A stretch of 64,000 nucleotides of DNA from Strongylocentrotus purpuratus (Eukaryota; Echinodermata; Echinoidea; Camarodonta; Strongylocentrotidae): contig NW_022145606.1 in the NCBI RefSeq assembly GCF_000002235.5, positions 16,037,992 through 16,101,991 of the forward strand, in the 5' to 3' direction. The translations under genes and the position numbers were made by a program. The notes under the pieces were generated by a model that ran no database searches, was not told the DNA's origin, and saw only the letters and a list, made by a program, of their open reading frames with translations. Of this stretch, positions 55,629 to 64,000 are shown one piece after another. The first letter of the stretch is position 1. Each line of letters starts with the position of its first letter.

Positions 55629-56070
55629 GTTCCCCCCTGTTGTCTCGTGCCTGTTGTGTGCTGTGCCTATTGTCGATGTGCTGTAGTCTTTCTCATATTA
55701 TTTCTCATATTTTCTCTTTTCTCCCGTCTTGTCTAGTCTCGTCTCTCGTTTTGTTGTTGTTTGTTGTTGTTGTTGTTGTTTTGTGTGCGTACACTTCTTG
55801 TTTTTTTATACCCCCTTTTCCCTATTTGTATTCTTAGGTAGTCACAAATATCTATTCATCATGTTTATCCGGCTCAGAGGGGACCCTAATAATTACAAGC
55901 TCTGCTTTAACAAGGGTCTCCTCGTCTTTCTTTTAGTTAACTTTTTTTTTATCATTGCCATAATTTGTTATTTTGCATTGTAAATGTATAATGATCCAAT
56001 GTTATGCTCTATATGTCATTTGAAAGAAAGACGAATAAATATCTTATCTTATCTATCTTATCTTATCTTA
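55629..56070 (+). mobile_element. LINE 3' UTR with (TCTTAT)n tail
   Basis: GGGGACCCTAATAATTACAAG, AACAAGGGTCTCCTCG and AAAGACGAATAAATATC followed by (TCTTAT)n form the 3' end of a 5'-truncated non-LTR element. It splits the B-block sequence TTTTTACATAT/GATTGTGTAT. A (TTG)n run is at 55755-55780. Confidence 0.65.
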
Positions 56071-56100
56071 TGATTGTGTATATTCCAATCCAATCCAATC

Positions 56101-58482
56101 TGTGGTGGACGATTTGGCGAACTAACTATAGTTGCCCAAGACCCATAGTAATGACACCATGCACTGTAATTTGGTTATAGACTGTAGCAGGCAAGGTTCA
56201 ATCTGCAATTTTAATAGAAAGATAAACAACAATAAATCATCTTGCATAAACTGACATGAAAATAACATATCATGTATCAAATTAAATATACCCTGAAAAT
56301 CCTAATAACTGTTATCATAACAAAGGAAAACAAACAATGCCTTTCTCACTATATATCTGACTACGGTAAATACATGCAACAAATAATAACTCACCGACGG
56401 TGACTTTGACATTCTTCAAGGTCATATCATTATACTACTACGTACATGTACATTAAGACGCACTACCGTGCACGACAATTACGTAACCTACATACACGTG
56501 TACAATCTTTCACTTGAACGATTCATTCATGTCATATTTCATCATCTCAAATTAGTGTCATAAACATCATATTACATTAAGCTATCTAGCTGTAAAGACA
56601 ATATAACTCATAAACTTCAAGATAACATATTCATTTCTACTTACATCATTGGGCTTGTATCACAAAATTAAACGAAAACTTAGGCAACTCTGGGAGGCAA
56701 CTATCCCATGACGTGGAAAATCAGTAACACACAAAATCCAGTACGCCCTCAAGCGACCTAATCCATACACTTTCTACAAAGCGACGCCTGTGACATCACA
56801 AGAATCGGCTTAAAGCAAAACGTCATCCTGTACTCCACATTCCGGCCCTCTTAAATGAGAAGCCTTTCTGAACATTTAACAATACTTTGTTCATTTGAAA
56901 CATTTCAAAATTAAGTCTATCCACAATTGCTACTTGCAATAAATCATTGTTCCTTTAAATTCTTCAACTTCTTATACTGTTCAAGTGACCTTTTTTTTTC
57001 TTCACACCTTTAAATAACTAATCACCCTTAACCTATTCAATGATCTTGACCATTAATATCAACATAAAATATCTGAAGAGTTTCTTTTCAGCAAACTACT
57101 AAGTAATTTCCAAAGCTTTGACATTTGCATAAAATGCACCAAGTGTATATCAAATGCACTTACATAAAACAAATATCCTTCTCAACATCACCATGACAAC
57201 CCTATCAGAACTCCCAACATTCCTTGTCAGAAATTAGAATCATTTTGGTAAACATCGACGACTCCAAAGATAACTGTAAGCAACCACGCTGCTTCCTCAC
57301 TATAATTCCCGACACCAGGAATGACACTAAAAAAATGTTTTAATCCAAAACTAAATCCTCCTACTGACTCAGACGATGGGAGATCTGAGAGTGATGTGTC
57401 AAGTTAAACATACAACCAACAACTAGACTGTACCGTAAACACACATTTTATGTTTGTAAGTAACTTTCTACTCGAGCTTCACATGAAGAGCTGAACTCTT
57501 GACCTTTCCTATTTTAATACCCTTTGTATTTGGAACACTGTACTAAAAGGCAAACTACATGTATACTACATGTGCCTTGACATGAGGAATGATAAATTTC
57601 CCATTATGCTTAATTCCTGATAATCAGTCATACTTTCAAATAAAATTTGCATATATTGCATTAATCTACATGACAACTAGTAGAACCTTTCTACACACAA
57701 CTCACATTTTCTGTGTCAGAATATGAAATAATCTTTTACAACTTTACCACTATACTACCAAGAAAATGATATGCAAACCAATTCTGGAATAAATTCCATC
57801 TTAAACCAGAATGTTAAATGAAGCAATACATTTACATAATTGTATATACAGTAATCTGATAATCACTGAAGCTACAACTGCACATTTACTGCAACTTAAA
57901 TGCTGCTAAATGCCATGTTTACATTTTACACTGGAAAAATAACAAATCGTGTGAAAATTTGCAAATTACTCCATAATTTCAAGTGTAATACAGTAATGTT
58001 TATTAGTTCATGAGTCTTTGAATTGCAAACAGTCATTTTTCTATAAATGTTTCAGTTTATGTCTTCTTCTTGTAAGCCGTTCAGTTTCTCAATTCTCAGT
58101 TATCAGTTACTGTTGAGTTGCTATGGCGACTAAATCTGAATCGTCGGAGAGTTCCAGATCACTAGACGATTCATAACTCAACAAAAATTCTATCCTCGCG
58201 TTGAATACAAATTGTCACATTTTGACACTTTCATGTAAAATAAATGTTGGCGATATCATGACATCACATTTCATGATAATAACATTTCTGCTCTAATTGG
58301 ATCCTTCTGATTTCTAATCAAAAATCACTGACAAACGATCTTCATATGATCATATCTCTGCGACGACATCCTCTGAGACACAAATTCTCCTTGATCATGA
58401 AATTTATATATCTCAAAAATTTCTCTTTCTTATATGATTAAACATCACGTGATCCATAAATTCCAAATGAGGGCAATTAACA
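56101..58482 (-). repeat. Long terminal repeat (3' LTR) of the BEL/Pao element
   Basis: 2,382 bases starting TGTGGTGGAC and ending AATTAACA on the plus strand, so TG...CA on either strand. Its first 71 bases are identical to the start of the second LTR at 63930-64000. A purine tract on the minus strand (GGAAGGAGAT at 58483-58492) lies at the expected polypurine-tract position next to it. The last two codons of the pol frame overlap it by six bases. Long for this family. The far end is inferred from TG/CA and the purine tract, because the other LTR leaves the window. Confidence 0.8.
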
Positions 58483-61400
58483 ATCTCCTTCCAAAATCAG
58501 GCACAATTTCGAGATAGGACGAACAATTACGCTATTCTTTGTCTTGATGTTCGCACTACGGGTGAAGCCTTTCTTGTCTGGGAAAGTTTGAAGTACTCTT
58601 CCCAGCAGCCACGAATTCCGCGGAGTGTTTGCATCGGCAACCAGCACCAAGTCACCAATCTGAAGATTGCGATGCGATGGTACCCATCTTTCTCTTCTTT
58701 GCAACTGCGGTAAGTACTCTCTAGACCAGCGCCTCCAGAATACGTCGGCGAGATACTGTATTTGACGCCACCTCCTTCTCGAGTAGACATCTGATCTGTC
58801 CGTCACTGTTGGTGGCAGTTGCGGCTTCCTGTTCAGCAGAAGTAGGTGATTGGGAGTCAAGGCCTCAAGATCATTGACATCATCTGATACTCTTGTTAGA
58901 GGCCTGTTGTTGACGATGCTCTCAATTTCGCAGAAGAGAGTTGTCAGACTTTCACCTGAGAGCACCTGTTGCTTAGTTACTGCCAGTATGAGCTTTCTCA
59001 CAGTCCCAATCTGCCTTTCCCAGACTCCTCCAAAATGGGAAGCAGTGGGTGGGTTGAATGTCCATTTGATGCCTTTCTGGAGCAGGTCTGCGCTGATTTG
59101 AGCTTTGTTCCATCCATCTATTTCTCTCTTTAGCTCTCTCTCTGCTCCCACAAGATTAGTGCCATTATCTGAGAGCATCTCCTTGATATTGCCCCTGCGA
59201 GCGATGAAACGACGAATGGCACTGATACAAGAGTCCGTATCCAAAGAATGAGCGACTTCCAAATGAATGGCGCGTGTGGTAAGACATGTAAACATGACTC
59301 CATATCTCTTCTCCATGCTGCGACCCCTTTTAACCTCAAAGGGGCCGAAATAGTCAATGCCAACCTTGGAAAATGGAGGCTCGTCAGGTAACAGTCTATT
59401 CTCAGGCAGGTCAGCCATCTTCTGACTCATCATCTTCCCTCTTTGCCGCCTGCACATGACACATCTGCTAATCATGCTCCTGATAGCTGCTCCTGCTCCA
59501 AGCATCCAATACTTCTCACGGAGCACAGAAAGGACATAATTTCTTCCACTATGCCCTGCCTTTACATGAACATCTCTCAAGATCAGATCTGACACGTGAC
59601 TTCCCTTGGGTAAGACGACTGGGTGTTTGGCTTCTAATGGTAGAGCTGATCTCTCTAATCTTCCTCCAACTCTAACAAGACCCTCGTCTATCTTAGGGTC
59701 CAGCTTGTAGAGTTGACTTGTCTTTGTCACTTTACCATCTGAATCGGTCAATGATTCAATCTCCTTCTGGAAGAAACATTTTTGCACGTAATGCAAAATT
59801 CTCTTCTCTGCTTTCTGCATGTCGTCGTAACTGATCCTTTTGAAGTCCCTCAGCTCTTGCTCTGTCTGGGTTTTTCCTTTGAGTTTCAACCACTGCATGA
59901 ACTTCAATAGCCAGCTCACTCCCCTCCTCAGCTTATACCAGGAGGAATATGTGTTGATAAGCCTTTCCAATGACTTCTCCTCTGACTGAGTTGTGAATGC
60001 ACTGGCATTTTCTGTAGGTGGTTTGATTTCTGGATCACTTGGTGGCACTTGCAGATCAGCTGGAGCGATAGGCCATTCCATCTCATCAGCACATAGGAAG
60101 GATGGTCCCTTGAGCCATCTGCCATTGAGCTTGTCTGGCGTTAGACCTCTTGATACATCATCAGCTGGATTCTTTTCTGTGTTGACATATCTCCACTGCC
60201 TGGGCTCCGAGGCATCACGGATGGTAGATATCCTGTTAGCCACAAATGTCCGAAAGCGCTTGTTGTCACTGCGGATGTAATGGAGGACTATTGTGCTATC
60301 TGTCCAAAAGACAGACTCATTCAAGGGAAAGTCCAGCTCCTTTCTGATCTTTCTATCCATTGTGACTGCAAGTGCTGCCGCCATGAGCTCTAAGCGAGGT
60401 ATTGTCATCTTCTTCAGAGGTGCTAATTTTGCTTTAGCCAGAATTATGTTGCAATGGACTTGTCCTCCTTCACTGGTCATGCGCAGGTAAGACACTACAC
60501 CGTACGCCGACTCAGATGCATCACAGAAATGATGCAGTTGGTACTCGTTCACATCATCAAAGGGTCTGAAACACCTGCTCACTCTGAAGTTGCTCATTAA
60601 GGGAAGCCATTCTTTCCATTTTAGCCACCTGGAATGGTGTTCATCTGGAACTGGGTCATCAAATCCAAGCTTCAGAGCAGTTAGATCCTGGAGGATTCTC
60701 TTGGCAACCAAGACGAATGGACTGGCATATCCATAGGGGTCATATATTGATGCTATCTCACTCAGAATTCCCCTCCTCGTTACTGGTTTGCCCTTGGGGG
60801 TGATCTTATAGGTGATGCAGTCCAGTTCTACATCCCATGTTACTCCAAGTGCCCTTTCTGCTGGTAAGGCATCCCGATTCAAATCGAGTCCCACAATGTT
60901 TTTAGCTCGATCTTCCAAAGGCACAGACTTGATCACAGCTGGGCTGTTGCTTATCCACTTGGTCACTTCGAATCCACCCCTCTTGAGCAGCGTCATGAGT
61001 TCAGCTACAAGCTTGATTGCATCATCTTCTGTTTTGCATGAAACGAGACAGTCATCTACATAGAAGTTACGACCGACAGCATCCACTGCTTCTGGAGAAT
61101 ATTCGGTCTTGAATTCTTCAGCTGTATGTCTAAGGGCAAAACTACAAACACTTGGGCTCCATGTCCCACCAAATAAGTGAACACACATCCTGTAAGCCTT
61201 AGGATGTTGGATAAGATCTCCTTCTGGCCACCACAGGAAGCGAAGAAAGTCTCTCTGCTCTGGCGGGACTCTAACTTGGTGAAACATTGCCCTTATGTCT
61301 CCCATAATGGCTATAGGTTCTTGGCGAAATCTGAGCAAAACACCAAGAAGGTTGTTCGTCAAGTCTGGACCTTGAAGTACCGCATCGTTCAAAGAAGTTC

Positions 61401-63909
61401 CATTGTACTTGGAAGCACAATCGAAGACAATTCTTGTCTTTTCTGGTTTATTTGGATTGAATACCGGGTGATGCGGTAAGTACCAGATTCCTTCATCCTT
61501 CCCAAGATCCTGGTCCTTAACCTCTTCAGCATACCCTTCATCCAACAAAGACCTCATTCCTTCACTGTACTTAGCATGTAGACAATCATCCTTTACCAGT
61601 CTTCTCTTCAGTGACTCTAGTCTGGTTAGTGCAACTTGGATGTTATTTGGCAGATCTTCAGGCCTCTTCCGAAATGGAATGGGAAGTTGATAGTGATCAC
61701 CATCTCTGCAAACTCCTTCCTGCCAGGTCTTCAAGGCTTTCTGATCATTGATGGACATGCTCCTTTCATCATCATGAAGGTATTCTGTCCCTTCTAGCTT
61801 CCAAAATTTGTGAACTTGTTCTTCCAGGAGCATGTTACCATCATCAGAGATGAAGCTAGACGAGGCTTGAAAACTCTGTAAACTACTTCCATTTCCAAGT
61901 GGACCATTTAACGTCCATCCAAGTATTGTCTTGACAGCATAAACTTCACCAGGTTTACCTGCTTTGATTTCAAGTGGCAACAGGGCTTCAGGCACATCTT
62001 GTCCAATCAGTATGGTTACTTGGTTCTTCCCCGTGACTGGAAGATCAATGCCACAAAGATGTTGATATTTCGAAATATCTTCCTCCCTGGCCATGTTTGC
62101 AGTACTGATGTTAAGGCTCGGACGAGTTAGAAATTCAGCCTCTATCTTCTTGTCTGCTGTGGAACCTTTAACCCTCAACTTGACAGCTTCACATTCCATT
62201 GCTCTTTTAGGGCTTTCCAGTGTTGAGACCTGAATGACTTTCTTTTTCCCCTTTGTCTGGAGCACATCTATTAATTCTTGCAGACAGAATGAGTTCGTAG
62301 ATCCAGGGTCCAGCAAAGCTAAGGTCTCAATGCTTTCTCCACCATCTGCAGCACTGACAGTAACCGGAATTATAGGAAGGGCTACTCTGCAACCTCCGGC
62401 CCTCGTGGCATTGGAACTAGCATGAGATGCTACATCATAGTCAGTTTGAGTTGATGAGTCATTCGATTCCCTTCTTGTTCTCCAAGGTGTAGGATTTCCT
62501 GAAGATGGTCTCATCCTCCTCCCGGTATGGAGGAACTTGGTATGCCTTTGATTGCACCCCTTGACTGAGCAGGTCCTATTAAGGATGCACTTTGAGGATA
62601 CATGACCAGGTAACAAGCAATTGAAACAAAGCCTGTTCTTGAAGGCAAAATCAAAGCGTTCATCAGGCTCCATGGCTTTAAATTCCTGGCAACCGAAAAG
62701 GTCATGGCTGTCCTGACACATGATGCAGTTCTTGGTCGATGAATTCACAGAGGTAGTAAACATGCTTGCCTGACCTCTACCTGACACAGATCTTTCCTTT
62801 ACACTCCTTGCACTTCCTAGACTCTTTGGTCCACCCATAAGTAAGGCTCCAAATACAGGATCATTGAGTTCATCAGCTGCACCGGTGATGAATTCAACTG
62901 CATGCTGGATGTTAGGCTGTCTGCCACTATCCCTGATGGTCTTTACGAAACGCAACCACCGGCTCTTCAGATGGAATGGCAAACGTTCAATGACCTTCAC
63001 CAGCTCACTTCTGCTGCTCATCTCGTGAAGCATTCCAAGGGCCATCAAAGTTTCAGCACAGGTCTTTAGCTGATCAGCAAAATCCCTCAGATGTTTAGGA
63101 TTGCTCTGAATAACTGGACCTTCCGTGACCTTCCTAATCCAGGCGTCACTGATCTTATGGTCACTTCCAAAGCGATCTATCAGAAGTGTTCTAGCATGAA
63201 AGTACCCGTCATCTTGATGCATCATGAGACAACATTGGATTATGTCTTTGGCAGCTCCAGTACAAAGATGATACAACTTGAGCAGCTTGGCGTTATTGTC
63301 CAATGACGAATTTCCAATGACACTATCAAATGATCGTATGAACTCAAAGAAATTCAACGGGTTACCATCAAAAGACATAATGTTGGTACTTGAAATTGTG
63401 ATGGCTTCCAACAGCTGTTGATGTTGTCTCTGTCCTTGCTGTAGATGATGTAAGATGTCAGAGTCCATCTTACCAGTTATCTTTTCATCTTGACTGGTCA
63501 GTGCCGGCTTCATTCTCGTTCTAACAGGAGTTGATGAACCTTGTTGTGAAGGTTCAGACTTGGAAGGCTCAGTCTTCTGTTCTATGGACCGAGTACCTCT
63601 ATATACGGTTTCCTCCGCTTCAGCGATCCTTAATCTAGTCTTCAGAAGAAGCTCAGCTTTCCGTTGTTTAAGCTTCATTTCTTCTATCTCAAGTTCTTGT
63701 TGGTCTTTAAGAGCTGCTACTTCTGCGGCTAAGGCAGCTCTCTTAGCCTTCGCCCGTATCCTCCAACTCGCCGAGGTGGTGCTACTCCCCCTTTGGCTAG
63801 CTGAGTCCTCAGGTCTAATACTGTCCGACTTGTGGTCCTTGAAGGTAACCTCTGGATCTGTGCTCATATCCATGCCGGTTATGCTCATGATGGAGGATAT
63901 GACAGTCAC
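58477..63909 (-). CDS. BEL/Pao gag-pol polyprotein
   Basis: A single 1,810-residue frame, normal length for the family. Parts in order, with rough residue ranges: a charged coiled-coil region (50-105), a gag-like region of the DUF1759 type (about 170-340), zinc knuckles (about 395-455), an aspartic protease of the A17 type (about 510-640), reverse transcriptase (about 800-1010), RNase H (about 1125-1260), the integrase zinc-binding domain (about 1395-1450), the integrase core (about 1475-1625) and a C-terminal DUF5641-type domain (about 1690-1800). This order, with RT before integrase and no separate gag frame, identifies BEL/Pao and not Gypsy or Copia. Codon use and composition are unlike the AT-rich array around it. 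The start is the first ATG, about 20 bases inside the LTR. Confidence 0.97.
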   Translation of the reverse strand: MTVISSIMSITGMDMSTDPEVTFKDHKSDSIRPEDSASQRGSSTTSASWRIRAKAKRAALAAEVAALKDQQELEIEEMKLKQRKAELLLKTRLRIAEAEETVYRGTRSIEQKTEPSKSEPSQQGSSTPVRTRMKPALTSQDEKITGKMDSDILHHLQQGQRQHQQLLEAITISSTNIMSFDGNPLNFFEFIRSFDSVIGNSSLDNNAKLLKLYHLCTGAAKDIIQCCLMMHQDDGYFHARTLLIDRFGSDHKISDAWIRKVTEGPVIQSNPKHLRDFADQLKTCAETLMALGMLHEMSSRSELVKVIERLPFHLKSRWLRFVKTIRDSGRQPNIQHAVEFITGAADELNDPVFGALLMGGPKSLGSARSVKERSVSGRGQASMFTTSVNSSTKNCIMCQDSHDLFGCQEFKAMEPDERFDFAFKNRLCFNCLLPGHVSSKCILNRTCSVKGCNQRHTKFLHTGRRMRPSSGNPTPWRTRRESNDSSTQTDYDVASHASSNATRAGGCRVALPIIPVTVSAADGGESIETLALLDPGSTNSFCLQELIDVLQTKGKKKVIQVSTLESPKRAMECEAVKLRVKGSTADKKIEAEFLTRPSLNISTANMAREEDISKYQHLCGIDLPVTGKNQVTILIGQDVPEALLPLEIKAGKPGEVYAVKTILGWTLNGPLGNGSSLQSFQASSSFISDDGNMLLEEQVHKFWKLEGTEYLHDDERSMSINDQKALKTWQEGVCRDGDHYQLPIPFRKRPEDLPNNIQVALTRLESLKRRLVKDDCLHAKYSEGMRSLLDEGYAEEVKDQDLGKDEGIWYLPHHPVFNPNKPEKTRIVFDCASKYNGTSLNDAVLQGPDLTNNLLGVLLRFRQEPIAIMGDIRAMFHQVRVPPEQRDFLRFLWWPEGDLIQHPKAYRMCVHLFGGTWSPSVCSFALRHTAEEFKTEYSPEAVDAVGRNFYVDDCLVSCKTEDDAIKLVAELMTLLKRGGFEVTKWISNSPAVIKSVPLEDRAKNIVGLDLNRDALPAERALGVTWDVELDCITYKITPKGKPVTRRGILSEIASIYDPYGYASPFVLVAKRILQDLTALKLGFDDPVPDEHHSRWLKWKEWLPLMSNFRVSRCFRPFDDVNEYQLHHFCDASESAYGVVSYLRMTSEGGQVHCNIILAKAKLAPLKKMTIPRLELMAAALAVTMDRKIRKELDFPLNESVFWTDSTIVLHYIRSDNKRFRTFVANRISTIRDASEPRQWRYVNTEKNPADDVSRGLTPDKLNGRWLKGPSFLCADEMEWPIAPADLQVPPSDPEIKPPTENASAFTTQSEEKSLERLINTYSSWYKLRRGVSWLLKFMQWLKLKGKTQTEQELRDFKRISYDDMQKAEKRILHYVQKCFFQKEIESLTDSDGKVTKTSQLYKLDPKIDEGLVRVGGRLERSALPLEAKHPVVLPKGSHVSDLILRDVHVKAGHSGRNYVLSVLREKYWMLGAGAAIRSMISRCVMCRRQRGKMMSQKMADLPENRLLPDEPPFSKVGIDYFGPFEVKRGRSMEKRYGVMFTCLTTRAIHLEVAHSLDTDSCISAIRRFIARRGNIKEMLSDNGTNLVGAERELKREIDGWNKAQISADLLQKGIKWTFNPPTASHFGGVWERQIGTVRKLILAVTKQQVLSGESLTTLFCEIESIVNNRPLTRVSDDVNDLEALTPNHLLLLNRKPQLPPTVTDRSDVYSRRRWRQIQYLADVFWRRWSREYLPQLQRRERWVPSHRNLQIGDLVLVADANTPRNSWLLGRVLQTFPDKKGFTRSANIKTKNSVIVRPISKLCLILEGDC

Positions 63910-63929
63910 ACAAGTTGATATTGAACTGT

Positions 63930-64000
63930 TGTGGTGGACGATTTGGCGAACTAACTATAGTTGCCCAAGACCCATAGTAATGACACCATGCACTGTAATT
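63930..64000 (-). repeat. Start of the second LTR (5' LTR), cut by the window
   Basis: 71 bases identical to 56101-56171. The rest lies beyond the window. Confidence 0.9.

Larger units (their letters stand above)
56101..64000 (-). mobile_element. BEL/Pao LTR retrotransposon, looks whole
   Basis: One complete LTR, an uninterrupted gag-pol frame and the beginning of the second LTR. It inserted into B-block sequence after (CCAAT)n repeats. It looks whole as far as the window reaches, with no break seen in the coding part, and the visible LTR overlap is identical, so it is probably a young insertion. No envelope-type frame is seen. The target duplication cannot be checked because the right end is outside the window. 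Confidence 0.93.

Overview
The window is eukaryotic, AT-rich and gene-poor, and looks like a marine deuterostome, most likely a sea urchin. The reasons are split genes with GT-AG introns, tRNA-derived SINEs, MITEs, LINE tails, a BEL/Pao retrotransposon, a DIRS-like fossil, and the frequent AGGCCTA motif and GGGCCC...CTTACAAAG termini that I associate with echinoid DNA. The species call is inference. No prokaryotic feature is present.

Layout. Bases 1-851 are an 18-bp minisatellite inside an intron. Two exons at 893-1007 and 2711-2856 splice in frame and encode the C-terminal BAR-type helices and stop of a sorting nexin resembling the SNX9/SNX18/SNX33 group. From about 6.8 kb to 55.6 kb there is a tandem array built from a few recurring DNA blocks. 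I label them P (about 1.1 kb upstream of each gene), G (the gene), M (GGTCTA minisatellite), Q (TGATGTCAC repeat) and B (a 1.4-kb non-coding block with poly(A) signals). All are on the plus strand.

The array carries seven copies of one small gene, at 16301, 23346, 29634, 38718 (fragment), 42116, 47818 and 52229. Each encodes a short N-terminal membrane segment followed by a compact, probably beta-rich domain with conserved YIIVANG, VTVEH, CDYDYR and DLILVR motifs. I do not recognise the family. Copy 6 (47818) is the only one with every part in order: reading frame, GTGAGT donor, acceptor and a second coding exon (48566-48619), giving 143 residues. The same acceptor and the start of that exon are also visible downstream of copies 1, 3 and 5. 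The other copies are altered in ways that sort them into lineages: 1 with 5 share a truncated C-terminus, 2 with 7 share a lost donor, 3 has an N-terminal extension and an in-frame stop, and 4 is cut off. This family is the best candidate for something undescribed.

The array is heavily interrupted. Insertions include a Mutator-like element with 9-bp target duplication and an intact empty site elsewhere in the window (8667-10395), a foldback composite with inverted G/C-rich minisatellites (12727-15430), a 1.5-kb element with a 64-bp internal repeat (18306-19812), two co-duplicated mariner-like MITEs, a Harbinger-like MITE (28059-28727), a broken DIRS-like retroelement in the intron of copy 3 (about 30453-33762), a 5'-truncated L1/Tx1-like LINE (39249-41118) and several SINEs and LINE 3' tails.

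The right end is a BEL/Pao LTR retrotransposon on the minus strand. It has one full 2.38-kb LTR (56101-58482), a single long gag-pol frame (58477-63909) and the first 71 bases of the other LTR at the window edge. It looks whole and young.
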